Assembly: GCF_003114815.1 (NCBI RefSeq)
Contig: NZ_BFAZ01000003.1
Coordinates: 1 to 64,000, forward strand
DNA from: Leptospira ellinghausenii
GTDB lineage: Bacteria > Spirochaetota > Leptospiria > Leptospirales > Leptospiraceae
DNA length: 64,000 nucleotides
Direction of reading: 5' to 3'
Shown piece after piece: positions 7,956 through 15,586 of the stretch (its first letter is position 1; each line of letters begins with the position of its first letter). The notes below the pieces were generated by a model, which was given only the letters and a program-made list of their open reading frames with translations, ran no database searches and had not been told where the DNA came from. Position numbers and translations under genes: made by a program.

Positions 7956-8660
7956 TTAATTTATAGTTTGTAGTTCAGTTTTAAAGTTGTTTAATACTAC
8001 TTCAATTTCCGAATCGATTTCATTCTCAAGTGGAGCGATATCGGTTGTCCAGCTTAAGGAACCGGGAAAATTATTTGCTTGTTCATAAAGTAGCAACAGA
8101 TTATGAATTCTTTTCTTTAATTCAAAAACAGATTTATTGATACTTGAACTTAAATAGAGTTCATTTTTTAAATAGTAAGAATGAAATGAATTCCATGTTG
8201 ACCTTGCTTCTTGGAAATCTAGCATTCGTAAATATTTTTTCATTTTATCGATTGAAATTTCTCTATTCTCATCAAAAGTTGCAATAATTTCTTTTATTTT
8301 ACCATCTACTATATTTCTTTTTTGAAGAAAATTTTCTATATCTTTCCTTGAATATTCTTCGAATGTTAAGCTTCTAGTTAGTCCATATAGACTTCTGATA
8401 TTTGAGTAACTATCTAGAAGTTGTGAATATAATTCAGAATAGACAATGTTTTTTTTCTCAATATAGATTCTTTTTTGAACTAGGTCTGTTTCGAATTGGT
8501 GTTTAATTTCTTCAAGGGTAGCACTAAGTTTGTGTTTATGATCTTCCAGAGAGTAATTAAACAAATTTCCTATGTATTGTGTGAAAAAAAGTTTTAATAA
8601 ACCAAGAATTATTCCTGATCCTATAATTGAAGATATGATATTTTCCCAGTTAATAGACAT
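7956..8660 (-). CDS. Membrane-anchored coiled-coil protein, cassette cargo
   Basis: The 234-residue product has an N-terminal membrane segment (about residues 8-25, IISSIIGSGIILGLLKLF). A long charged helical region follows (LEDHKHKLSATLEEIKHQF, then KKNIVYSELYSQLLDSY and further helices). Such membrane-tethered helical proteins are common as single genes in accessory and defence-rich regions, but no function is established for this type. The helical part should face the cytoplasm. Its reading frame is intact and the start is close to the right attC. Confidence 0.6.
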   Translation of the reverse strand: MSINWENIISSIIGSGIILGLLKLFFTQYIGNLFNYSLEDHKHKLSATLEEIKHQFETDLVQKRIYIEKKNIVYSELYSQLLDSYSNIRSLYGLTRSLTFEEYSRKDIENFLQKRNIVDGKIKEIIATFDENREISIDKMKKYLRMLDFQEARSTWNSFHSYYLKNELYLSSSINKSVFELKKRIHNLLLLYEQANNFPGSLSWTTDIAPLENEIDSEIEVVLNNFKTELQTIN

Positions 8661-8714
8661 TATTTTATTTGTTACTTCATATTTTTTTTTCTAGAAATTA
8701 AATTTTGCAAATAT

Positions 8715-8879
8715 CGTATAACGTAACTAGCTTGCCGAAGTTCCCCGGAGCTGAGCCTGCAGGGCAGGCGTTAGCGTCGGCGCGTATCTTGCAAAGGCAA
8801 GAGACGTGACGGAGGGGAATTTGCCGTAGGCCGAGCGAGGGCGAAGTCCCGAAGCGAAGTGGCAAGCGGTAGTTATACG
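8715..8879 (-). repeat. attC-like site 10
   Basis: Left box CGTATAAC, right box GTTATACG. The left spacer is changed (GTAACTA) and the right spacer reads GGTA instead of GCT. The outer helix is GCTTGCC with GGCAAGC, the second helix TTCCCC with GGGGAA. This is the most divergent complete site, yet both helices are kept. Confidence 0.85.
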
Positions 8880-8882
8880 ACG

Positions 8883-9836
8883 TTAATTATTCAATAGCGA
8901 AAATTTCTGGTAAATGAATGATTCACAACAATCGTGGGAAATTTCAGTTTCTTTAACCCTATATTTCTTTTGAAGGTTCTGAAAATCTGATTCCGATATT
9001 TTTGAATTTTTGTATGATAAATCCTTGAGTGTTGTTTTATGTAAAATTGATTCTAGTCCTTTAGCTGAAACATTAGATCCACTAAAATTTATGTATTTTA
9101 ATTTTTTATTTTTTTCAAGTGCTCTAATAGAATTATCATCTATACTTGTTCCATAAAAAGAAATAATCTTTAATTTTTGTAGATTAGAGAAGTTCGGTTG
9201 ATTATTCTTTTCAATAGGAGTTTCGTTGAAATAGAGAATTTCTAAGTTTTTAAGACTTAAATTTTTATCTAAAAACAAACACTTTGATTTTGTTCTACTT
9301 ATAAATAATTCAATTAATTTAGTTGAATTTAATTGTGATAATAGCGAATCGGTAATAGGGTTGTCATCTAAAATTAGAATTTCTAAAGTTTTAAAATCCT
9401 TTAAGAAATTGATATCATTATCATTTAAGTTAAGGTTTTTGAGTGAAAGATTTCTTAAAGAATTTATATTTGAAAGTTTACTAATTTCATTTTTATTGAA
9501 TTTGGAAGATTCTAAATCCAAGGCGATGAGATATTTGTAATTTGTAAGAAATTCTACTCCTGTATCAGAGAAATCTGTATTGTATGCTATAATTCCCTTT
9601 ATCTCTTTTAGCTTTTTTAAAAGGTCTATCTGTTTCCGACTCAGTTTCATATTTGAAATATTAATTACTTTTTTCAGTTCATACAGCTTTTCGGCTTGGA
9701 TATTTATAACATCATCTGCTTTTAAATTCAATTGTTCAAAAATATTCTTAATTTCTGAGCTATAGATACTCGTATTTGTTGCTAATAAAATACAGAGAAT
9801 ACCTATTACTTTAATTTTTTTGGTAGGCTTTTCCAT
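8883..9836 (-). CDS. Secreted leucine-rich-repeat protein, cassette cargo
   Basis: The 317-residue product has a signal peptide (KIKVIGILCILLATNTSIYSS, cut near residue 27). About eight irregular leucine-rich repeats of 21-25 residues follow (LRNLSLKNLNLNDNDINFL, LEILILDDNPITDSLL, LEILYFNETPI, LKIISFYGTSIDDNSIRAL, LKYINFSGSNVSAKGL). Two cysteines (DCC) sit near the C terminus. LRR proteins of this sort bind other proteins and are abundant in Leptospira; the partner is unknown. Export to the periplasm or surface is inferred. It is the only gene of its cassette. Confidence 0.75.
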   Translation of the reverse strand: MEKPTKKIKVIGILCILLATNTSIYSSEIKNIFEQLNLKADDVINIQAEKLYELKKVINISNMKLSRKQIDLLKKLKEIKGIIAYNTDFSDTGVEFLTNYKYLIALDLESSKFNKNEISKLSNINSLRNLSLKNLNLNDNDINFLKDFKTLEILILDDNPITDSLLSQLNSTKLIELFISRTKSKCLFLDKNLSLKNLEILYFNETPIEKNNQPNFSNLQKLKIISFYGTSIDDNSIRALEKNKKLKYINFSGSNVSAKGLESILHKTTLKDLSYKNSKISESDFQNLQKKYRVKETEISHDCCESFIYQKFSLLNN

Positions 9837-9868
9837 TTATTTTCTCCGAGAAAATTTTTAATTAATGT

Positions 9869-10034
9869 CGTATAACGAACTAGACTAACCGACGTAGGCT
9901 GACCCTGAGTCCCGGACGGGACGTTAGGGACTGGCACGGAGCTTGCGTATGCAAGCGAGTGACAGAAAGCCTATGTGTCGCAGACCAAGCGAGGGCGTAA
10001 GTCCCGAAGCGCAGCGGTTAGTTGCTGTTATGCG
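9869..10034 (-). repeat. attC-like site 11
   Basis: Left box CGTATAAC, right box GTTATGCG; outer helix GACTAACCG with CGGTTAGTT; second helix TAGGCT with AGCCTA. The right box supplies the stop codon of the adjacent gene (10028-10030). Confidence 0.9.
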
Positions 10035-10369
10035 AAGTTTGTTTTAAATGGAATTCTACGAAAATTGCTTTTCCTGGATTGTCTTCTTGAATTTCGAATA
10101 GCTCGCAAACATTCTGAACGAGTTTTGTATTTTTTTCCCTTTTCTATAATTTCTCGATCACTTGATATTACGCGATAGCTGTAAAATCCATCCTTACTTT
10201 TATACATTTCAACTTTATAGGCGACAGTTCTGATTCTTTGGTTTTGTAAAAAAACAATTTTTTGATTTGAAAGTTGGTGAGTATGTATAGCCTGTGCTAC
10301 CCCTTCCTGAATGCTTTCCTTTAATTTATTTAAAATTGTTACTGATTCTTGTAGTTGGAAATTATTCAT
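10028..10369 (-). CDS. Partner protein of the zeta-type kinase
   Basis: A 113-residue protein with a helix ending KESIQEGVAQAIHTHQLSNQKIV and a very basic C-terminal tail (RAIRNSRRQSRKSNFRRIPF). Short proteins with a similar ALKEGVAKALERHR-type helix commonly follow zeta-type P-loop kinases, so a partner or antitoxin role is inferred from that pairing. Its start overlaps the end of the kinase gene by 4 nt (ATGA). The stop codon TAA lies inside the attC right box, so translation termination is provided by the recombination site itself. Confidence 0.6.
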   Translation of the reverse strand: MNNFQLQESVTILNKLKESIQEGVAQAIHTHQLSNQKIVFLQNQRIRTVAYKVEMYKSKDGFYSYRVISSDREIIEKGKKYKTRSECLRAIRNSRRQSRKSNFRRIPFKTNFA

Positions 10370-10944
10370 TGTTCTTCCTTTTCATTGAAGATCGAATTGT
10401 AAAGGTGTTCGTTTTTAATAATATTTTCAGATTTATTGAAGCACTCTGAGACCAAGATTGGCTCCCTACCTGAATTATCGTAGATTAAATAGGAATCTGC
10501 AAGAGGTATATACAATTTTTTTAGATTTTCCCTTCCTTTTTTAAATCTCCTTCTTATCGTTTCTTCAGGGATATTATGCCCACCATTTTCAACTCTCTGG
10601 CGAACTCGAGCACAAGCCAAATCGGAATTTTTAAGCGAAATGAATAAAAGTACGAATTGGAACCCTTTATTTTTTGCTTCAGCTATAAAATTAACAAATG
10701 AGCGCGAAGAAAGAGTTGATTCGAAGGCAATATTACCTTCTTCGCTATCAAGTAGATTGTCTAATTTCCTTAGCATAATTCTACCTGCCTTGATTGCTTG
10801 CTTTTCCACATCATTCGGATCTAATTCTTGGGCTATTATGTCAGCATTTACGAAAGTGATTTCTTTATCCTTTTCTATGTGTTTTAATGCGGTTGTGGTT
10901 TTTCCTGCTCCATTTGGACCGGCAAATAAATAAAGGGTACGCAC
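10366..10944 (-). CDS. Zeta-toxin-like P-loop kinase, cassette cargo
   Basis: The 192-residue product starts at GTG and has a Walker A motif GPNGAGKTT at residues 9-17, then FVNADIIAQE (Asp36, in the position of the substrate/catalytic acid) and FESTLSS, the layout of the zeta-toxin family. Classical zeta toxins phosphorylate UDP-GlcNAc and block wall synthesis. Many chromosomal relatives of this short form are uncharacterised kinases, so toxicity is not certain. The gene precedes a small overlapping partner, and the pair fills one cassette, giving a possible toxin-antitoxin cargo that could help stabilise the array. Confidence 0.8.
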   Translation of the reverse strand: MRTLYLFAGPNGAGKTTTALKHIEKDKEITFVNADIIAQELDPNDVEKQAIKAGRIMLRKLDNLLDSEEGNIAFESTLSSRSFVNFIAEAKNKGFQFVLLFISLKNSDLACARVRQRVENGGHNIPEETIRRRFKKGRENLKKLYIPLADSYLIYDNSGREPILVSECFNKSENIIKNEHLYNSIFNEKEEQ

Positions 10945-10986
10945 CTTGACAACTTTTTTAAAAAATTCAATTGAAGCAACAAATTT

Positions 10987-11150
10987 CGCATAACGAACTA
11001 GTGTTACCGAAGTTCCCCGACCCTGAGTCCCGAAGGGACGTTAGGGACTGGCATGTAGCTTGCGAACGCAAGGCGAATGCCAGAAGGGGAATTTGGCGTA
11101 GCCCGAGCGAGGCCTTGTGCCGAAGCGAAGCGGTAACATGCTGTTATACG
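10987..11150 (-). repeat. attC-like site 12
   Basis: Left box CGCATAAC, right box GTTATACG; outer helix GTGTTACCG with CGGTAACAT; second helix TTCCCC with GGGGAA. Confidence 0.9.
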
Positions 11151-11270
11151 TAGTTCGGAAGTTATAGATTTCCAATATTAATTTTACCATTATTTTGAAT
11201 TATTAGCTTTTTCCTGAAACTTATGTTTTCCTCATTTAAAAAAAGACTTACTTTTTTGAAATTTTATAGG

Positions 11271-11288
11271 GAAACTAAATTTAGTTTC
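11271..11288. other. Perfect 18-bp palindrome in a cassette 3' region
   Basis: GAAACTAAATTTAGTTTC reads the same on both strands. It lies about 60 bp beyond the stop of the only gene in this cassette, inside roughly 200 bp that otherwise hold nothing recognisable. It could form a transcript hairpin ending transcription on the minus strand or bind a dimeric protein; there is no clean T run directly after it. Confidence 0.4.
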
Positions 11289-11347
11289 GATTTTGCGTTT
11301 ATTAAGAGTTTGATTTCCTTTTTTTTATTTTTTGAAGCATAGCTTAC

Positions 11348-11773
11348 TTAGTTTACTTCCAATCTTTTAATATTTCCTAAAATATCGTTCCTAAATCTAT
11401 AGAACAATTTCTTACCGCTAAACCAAATTGAATCAATATCTTCTATTTCCCAGTCTTTAGAATCAGCCCAATAGAATAATTCATTTTCTAATTTCATTAT
11501 TGAGTCATATATAACTCCGTTGTAAGGATGATTCATTGGTTTATAATTAAAATCGTTTATCCCTTCAAATTTTAATTCTAACACCGAGTAGTTTTTAGAT
11601 TGATTTTGAAAAATTATAGAGGCTGTTGATACATTATCAAAATGCATATTTAGGTCATTATCTACATAATCACTTGTAGAAATGTAAATGTCTCGAATGC
11701 AGCTATCGTGAAAGTTTTTAAATAGCATCATTACGTTATTGATATCTTCTTCGTTTTTTATTTCTTTCCACAT
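11348..11773 (-). CDS. Hypothetical protein, possibly immunity-like, cassette cargo
   Basis: The 141-residue acidic product contains FKNFHDSCIRDIYIS near the N terminus, then strands (TASIIFQNQ, SVLELKFEGI) and a C-terminal IWFSGKKLFYRF. The FHDSCI start and strand order recall small cytoplasmic proteins found beside contact-dependent toxins in other bacteria, but that is an impression rather than a family assignment. There is no signal peptide. It is the sole gene of a cassette that also has about 200 bp of non-coding sequence beyond its stop. Confidence 0.5.
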   Translation of the reverse strand: MWKEIKNEEDINNVMMLFKNFHDSCIRDIYISTSDYVDNDLNMHFDNVSTASIIFQNQSKNYSVLELKFEGINDFNYKPMNHPYNGVIYDSIMKLENELFYWADSKDWEIEDIDSIWFSGKKLFYRFRNDILGNIKRLEVN

Positions 11774-11806
11774 AATTGTTGATTCTAAATATATTCTTTC
11801 GAATTA

Positions 11807-11970
11807 CGTATAACGAACTAGACTTACCGAAGTTCCCTGACCCTGAGTCCCAACGGGACGTTAGGGACTGGCATGTAGCTTGCGTAAGCAAGGCGAATGC
11901 CAGAAAGGGAATTTGCCGTAGGCCGAGCGAGGGCTTGTCCCGAAGCGAAGCGGTAAGTCGCTGTTATGCG
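11807..11970 (-). repeat. attC-like site 13
   Basis: Left box CGTATAAC, right box GTTATGCG; perfect outer helix GACTTACCG with CGGTAAGTC; second helix TTCCCT with AGGGAA, almost the same site as number 4. Confidence 0.9.
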
Positions 11971-12002
11971 AAGTAAACCAAGTGTTCGGACAAAGTAAAT
12001 AA

Positions 12003-12689
12003 TTAAAAGTTGTTTAAATTATCTAATGAAATGAGTAAATTTTCTGAATAGAATCCAAATGGAACTTGAATTATTAAAAATAGAGCATAAGGATAATGTT
12101 GAGGTCCTTGCAGAAAAGCGTAAGAAAAACTAAACCAGGTTTTTAGTATAGAATCTGATAGATTAAATTCAAGTTGGTTTCCTAAGGAATAATTAATAGA
12201 AATTTCTTCCTTTTCGAAATTAAGGAAATTGCAATTGCTTATTTCGGAAAATCGAGACCCGTTCGGCATTTTTTTTTCACATATCTTGTAATCGATTTTA
12301 TTTCTTTTTAGATCCTTGTTAATTCCGAAATATAGTATATTTGAACCTGAGATACTTTTGTATAAAGGAATATTTTTTTTCGATGTAATTTGCAGAAATC
12401 CATAATAACTTCCTTTTGGAATAGAAAAAGAAATTTCATTGTCTTTAAATGATTCGTCAAAGTAATAAATAGGCAAGAATTGTGAGTCATTTTTGTCGAA
12501 AGATTCTTTATCCTGAATATAGAACTGGATATTCAATTTATGATTTTCAGGATTCTGTACTTTAATTTTAATTAAAGAGAAATCATTCTCGAATGTTTTT
12601 AAAGGAGTTTCTTTTAACCGAGTTGCAGTACGAGACAAACAGTTCACGTTTACAAAAATTAAAATATATATAATAATTTTCTTTTTCAT
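12003..12689 (-). CDS. Predicted lipoprotein, cassette cargo
   Basis: The longest frame reads 31 codons back into the attC site. ATG at 12687-12689 is the better start and gives MKKKIIIYILIFVNVNC, a lipoprotein signal with Cys17. The mature protein, about 210 residues, has a strand-rich first half (SLIKIKVQNP, LNIQFYIQD, ISFSIPKGSYYGFLQI). It ends with two hydrophobic stretches (WFSFSYAFLQ and YALFLIIQVPFGFYS). The pattern suggests an envelope protein of unknown role. It resembles the lipoprotein of the 15.6-16.2 kb cassette in size and in ending with a hydrophobic region, but homology is not established. Confidence 0.6.
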   Translation of the reverse strand: MKKKIIIYILIFVNVNCLSRTATRLKETPLKTFENDFSLIKIKVQNPENHKLNIQFYIQDKESFDKNDSQFLPIYYFDESFKDNEISFSIPKGSYYGFLQITSKKNIPLYKSISGSNILYFGINKDLKRNKIDYKICEKKMPNGSRFSEISNCNFLNFEKEEISINYSLGNQLEFNLSDSILKTWFSFSYAFLQGPQHYPYALFLIIQVPFGFYSENLLISLDNLNNF

Positions 12690-12712
12690 TTTGGATTTAT
12701 TTTGGTTTATTT

Positions 12713-12878
12713 CGCATAACGAACTAGGGGAGACGACGTTCCCTGACCCTGAGTCCCGGAACGGGACGTTAGGGACTGGCATGTAGCTTGCGCAAGCAAG
12801 GCGAATGCCAGAAAGGGAATGTGGCGCAGCCCAAGCGAGGCCTCGTGCCGAAGCGCAGCGTTTCCCCGCTGTTATACG
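12713..12878 (-). repeat. attC-like site 14
   Basis: Left box CGCATAAC, right box GTTATACG; outer helix GGGGAGACG with CGTTTCCCC; second helix TTCCCT with AGGGAA. The following 170 bp up to the next gene's stop hold nothing recognisable. Confidence 0.9.
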
Positions 12879-13048
12879 CCGTAAAAAATTGTTATGAAGA
12901 ATCTTTATCCCATCATCTTTTAAAAGTTTATTTTTGGAAGGTGAATTTTGAGTCAGAAAATAAATAATAGATAATTTTCTTTAAAGTATGTGAACTATTA
13001 ATCAAAAAATTTTGAAGAGGGCTATCTTTTTGTAAAGAATGTTTAAAT

Positions 13049-13609
13049 TTATAATATTTCAACATCTTTGAATGGATTTTTTAAAATTTTGTCCATATCT
13101 TCAATTTTTTTATGAAGTTTTTCGGAGGTTACAGTGAAAACAACGACGTTATAAGCATAGTCGATTTTAAATAATTTTAAGTAATCAGTTTGTTTTTTGA
13201 TAAGATTTTTAGGGTTTTTAAATGAAGAATATCTGAATTTTGAGAGTTTCTCGATAAAATTTGAAGTTTTCTCTTTAGAATAGCCAATCTTGTGAGCTAT
13301 TTCATTTCTAATATTATTTAACTCCTTTATCAAAGGAATATAGCGTTTAATGAATGGAATATCTTCGGAAATCAATTCGAGCAATTGAATTATTTTGCTA
13401 AAGCTAAGTTTCAATGTGTTTAGTTTTTCTAATTTGTTATCAATTGCACCGATTGCATAATAAGTAATTTGTTCAATATACAGGTGGGTGGCTAAAAATT
13501 CAATCTCTTCCGATTTACCATAATCATGTTTAAGTAGTTTATCTAGTTCTAAATTAAATGAATCAATTATGGAATTTAGTTCTTCTTCGTTAAAAATATT
13601 TTTATTCAT
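13049..13609 (-). CDS. HEPN-like protein, cassette cargo
   Basis: The 186-residue, largely helical product contains LNNIRNEIAHKIGY, giving R101-x4-H106 in the RNxxAH form typical of HEPN domains. Many HEPN proteins are ribonucleases in toxin-antitoxin or phage-defence systems and act as dimers. Others have lost activity and bind nucleotides. The helix before the motif (FIKRYIPLIKEL) fits the fold. No antitoxin-like partner is present in the cassette, which otherwise has 170 bp of empty sequence after the stop. RNase activity is an inference from the motif only. Confidence 0.6.
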   Translation of the reverse strand: MNKNIFNEEELNSIIDSFNLELDKLLKHDYGKSEEIEFLATHLYIEQITYYAIGAIDNKLEKLNTLKLSFSKIIQLLELISEDIPFIKRYIPLIKELNNIRNEIAHKIGYSKEKTSNFIEKLSKFRYSSFKNPKNLIKKQTDYLKLFKIDYAYNVVVFTVTSEKLHKKIEDMDKILKNPFKDVEIL

Positions 13610-13618
13610 TTTTTATGG

Positions 13619-13782
13619 CGTATAACGAACTAGGCTTTCCGAAGTTGTCCGACCCTGAGTCCCAACGGGACGTTAGGGACTGGCATGCAGCTTGCGGACG
13701 CAAGGCGAATGCCAGGAGGACAATTTGCCGCAGGCCGAGCGAGGCCTTGTGCCGAAGCGAAGCGGAAAGTTGCTGTTATGCG
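13619..13782 (-). repeat. attC-like site 15
   Basis: Left box CGTATAAC, right box GTTATGCG; outer helix GGCTTTCCG with CGGAAAGTT; second helix TTGTCC with GGACAA. To its right the sequence continues with GCGGGGAAG and a hairpin that belong to the vapBC cassette. Confidence 0.9.
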
Positions 13783-13787
13783 ACGTT

Positions 13788-13811
13788 GCGGGGAAGCGAC
13801 ACGGATGTCGC
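13788..13811. other. Left inverted arm and CGGA-loop hairpin of the vapBC cassette
   Basis: GCGGGGAAG (13788-13796) is the exact reverse complement of CTTCCCCGC at 14565-14573 on the other side of vapBC. It runs into the hairpin GCGACA-CGGA-TGTCGC. A hairpin with the same CGGA loop sits in the truncated site at 14544-14561. The hairpin follows the PIN gene stop and could end its transcription. Confidence 0.5.
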
Positions 13812-13815
13812 AATC

Positions 13816-14232
13816 TTAGCTAACTTCCTCTTTGATTTTTAAATATTCATCAGGCGTAATGATTTTTATACCCTTAATTTTTTCGAGAGTAAGAAGGTCT
13901 TTATCTCCAGTAATGATGAAATCCACCTTTGCTGAAAAAGCAGTTTCTAAAATATGAAAATCATCCCTGTCTCTTAAATTTAAATAATCCTTTAAAGGTT
14001 TATTTTTAATAATAGTGGTCACATTTCTTATTTCTTCAATAGTAAACTGAATAAAATCATTCGGAATTTTAAACTTAGGTTTAGCTAAAGTTTCTTCAAT
14101 TTCATCGAGAATTTCATTTGAAATATATCCAACAAAAACTTCATCTATTAAATCTTGTAGAACTAGTTTAGGTTTTCCATTAAATAAAATCGCAGAAATG
14201 TAAATGTTTGTATCTAAGAGAACTTTAAGCAT
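13816..14232 (-). CDS. PIN-domain toxin of a toxin-antitoxin pair
   Basis: The 138-residue product is a compact PIN domain: DTN at residues 7-9 supplies the first metal aspartate, Glu40/Glu44 lies in SNEILDEIEE, D90/D91 in RDRDDFHILETA, and D110/D112 in ITGDKDLL. PIN toxins of this kind are ribonucleases that cut tRNA or mRNA when freed from their antitoxin. The start overlaps the antitoxin stop by one base (TAATG). Toxin-antitoxin pairs are well-known cargo of large integrons, where they counter cassette loss. It is closest to the PIN family of putative TA toxins rather than to classical short VapC. Confidence 0.85.
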   Translation of the reverse strand: MLKVLLDTNIYISAILFNGKPKLVLQDLIDEVFVGYISNEILDEIEETLAKPKFKIPNDFIQFTIEEIRNVTTIIKNKPLKDYLNLRDRDDFHILETAFSAKVDFIITGDKDLLTLEKIKGIKIITPDEYLKIKEEVS

Positions 14233-14477
14233 TAAGAAGCTTTTCTATTTTTTCTAACAGCTTTAATTTCTCCAAAAATGTCAGCTTCTGTAAGATTTGA
14301 TTTTTCTACTGACTTTGTACCGTAATCGAAGATAGCTTGCCACTTAGATTTTTTCTCAATGTAAGTCCTTGCTGCCTCACGAATCAGTTCAGATCTGGAT
14401 CTATGTTCTCTTTTTGCAATTTTATCAATTTCCTTTAAAAGTGCTTTTTCGAAAGAGATATTAACTGTCTGATTCAT
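14232..14477 (-). CDS. Ribbon-helix-helix (CopG-type) antitoxin
   Basis: The 81-residue product begins TVNISFEKALLKEIDKIAK and continues HRSRSELIREAARTYIEK, a ribbon-helix-helix DNA-binding domain of the CopG/MetJ/Arc type. A C-terminal tail follows that should wrap the toxin. It is expected to neutralise the PIN protein encoded immediately downstream and to repress its own promoter. The likely operator is in the AT-rich stretch just upstream (14478-14540). One-base overlap with the toxin gene indicates coupled translation. Confidence 0.85.
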   Translation of the reverse strand: MNQTVNISFEKALLKEIDKIAKREHRSRSELIREAARTYIEKKSKWQAIFDYGTKSVEKSNLTEADIFGEIKAVRKNRKAS

Positions 14478-14543
14478 AATTTTCCATAATATACAAGATT
14501 TGTATATTTGTCAAGTTTCTATTTTTTAAAGATTTCTTACAAA

Positions 14544-14582
14544 CGCCACACGGATGTGGCGATTCTTCCCCGCTGTTATACG
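14544..14582 (-). repeat. Truncated attC-like site between vapBC and the next cassette
   Basis: Only the right half of a site is present: hairpin CGCCACA-CGGA-TGTGGCG, then CTTCCCCGC, T and the box GTTATACG. The expected left half (box CGTATAAC, GAACTA spacer, helix strand) is missing, and vapB begins instead. The matching arm GCGGGGAAG occurs 770 bp away on the far side of vapBC, as if the toxin-antitoxin pair sits inside a site. Confidence 0.7.
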
Positions 14583-14592
14583 CCGTTTGTTT

Positions 14593-15363
14593 TTATTGGT
14601 AAATTTTAGATTTTTCTTTTTCCATTTCAGCAATAAATGTATTTATGTTTTCGAGAGTAAATTTATATAAATTCGAAGATCTTCTTATTAAATTCTTTAC
14701 TGTATTATCTGATTGCTCTGTGTATTCAACCATATACATTCCTTCTTTCTGTTTATATAAGCCAATTTGACCTTCATGAAAATTTTCTTCCCATAGTTTT
14801 TTTCTCTTAAATCGATATTCTCCATTTATTATTGGAATTCCTCTATGTAGCCATGTATTTCTAAATTCGTTTAAATTTATAAACTCCGGTTTTTTATTGA
14901 TTGTAATAATATAATTGTAAAATGAACTTTTTGAATCTAAAACATTGATTTCTTTTGAAATGTCTTTAGGCGATTTGTATTTAAATTCTAATGGTTGATT
15001 TTCTTTAAAATATAGATGCCAATATCCAGATGAAAGATGGTTCTGCGTTGTTATAAGGGCAATTATCGCATAATCAAGGAAATACCGCATTTTGTGAATA
15101 GCGGCTCTTTCATAATTTTCTCCATTCAATTTAGATTTTTTTTCAATTAAATATTCCTTTATAGCTTCAAAATAAGAATGGTAACAAGATTGTAATGTGT
15201 CAGCAATATCTCGTGCACACACTGATGCAAGGTAATAATAACCAAAATCCTTTTCTACATGGAATGTAAAAAGTTTGATTAATTCATTCCATCTCTGTGT
15301 AGGAGTTGGAAAAAGATTATGTATAAATTTGGTATCTTTTTCATTTATTTTGTATTTTTCCAT
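14593..15363 (-). CDS. HEPN-like (Cthe_2314-like) protein, cassette cargo
   Basis: The product of 256 residues starts at ATG 15361-15363; a TTG four codons upstream is less likely. It is mostly helical and contains NLNEFRNTWLHRG, giving R168-x4-H173, placed as in Cthe_2314-type HEPN proteins, where a similar RNxxxHR is found. Earlier helices (YYLASVCARDIADTLQSC, MRYFLDYAIIALITTQNH) fit a HEPN bundle. It is probably cytoplasmic; a nuclease or abortive-infection role is possible but unproven. It is the only gene in a cassette with CGTATAAC-type ends. Confidence 0.55.
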   Translation of the reverse strand: MEKYKINEKDTKFIHNLFPTPTQRWNELIKLFTFHVEKDFGYYYLASVCARDIADTLQSCYHSYFEAIKEYLIEKKSKLNGENYERAAIHKMRYFLDYAIIALITTQNHLSSGYWHLYFKENQPLEFKYKSPKDISKEINVLDSKSSFYNYIITINKKPEFINLNEFRNTWLHRGIPIINGEYRFKRKKLWEENFHEGQIGLYKQKEGMYMVEYTEQSDNTVKNLIRRSSNLYKFTLENINTFIAEMEKEKSKIYQ

Positions 15364-15379
15364 ATATTTTAACAAATGG

Positions 15380-15546
15380 CGTATAACGAACTAGACTTAC
15401 CGAAGTCCTCCGACCCTGAGTCCCGGTGACGGGACGTTAGGGACTGGCATGTAGCTTGCGTAAGCAAGGCGAATGCCAGGAGGAGGATTTGGCGTAGCCC
15501 GAGCGAGGCCTTGTGCCGAAGCGAAGCGGTAAGTCGCTGTTATACG
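15380..15546 (-). repeat. attC-like site 16
   Basis: Left box CGTATAAC, right box GTTATACG; perfect outer helix GACTTACCG with CGGTAAGTC; second helix TCCTCC with GGAGGA, a pair seen only here. Confidence 0.9.
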
Positions 15547-15586
15547 ACGTTTTCAATTTGTAGTGTTTTTGCATAATTTTTACAAA

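Noticed and set aside
12690..12782. Longer N terminus of the 12.0-12.7 kb lipoprotein
   Set aside because: The extra 31 codons are a translation of the attC site.
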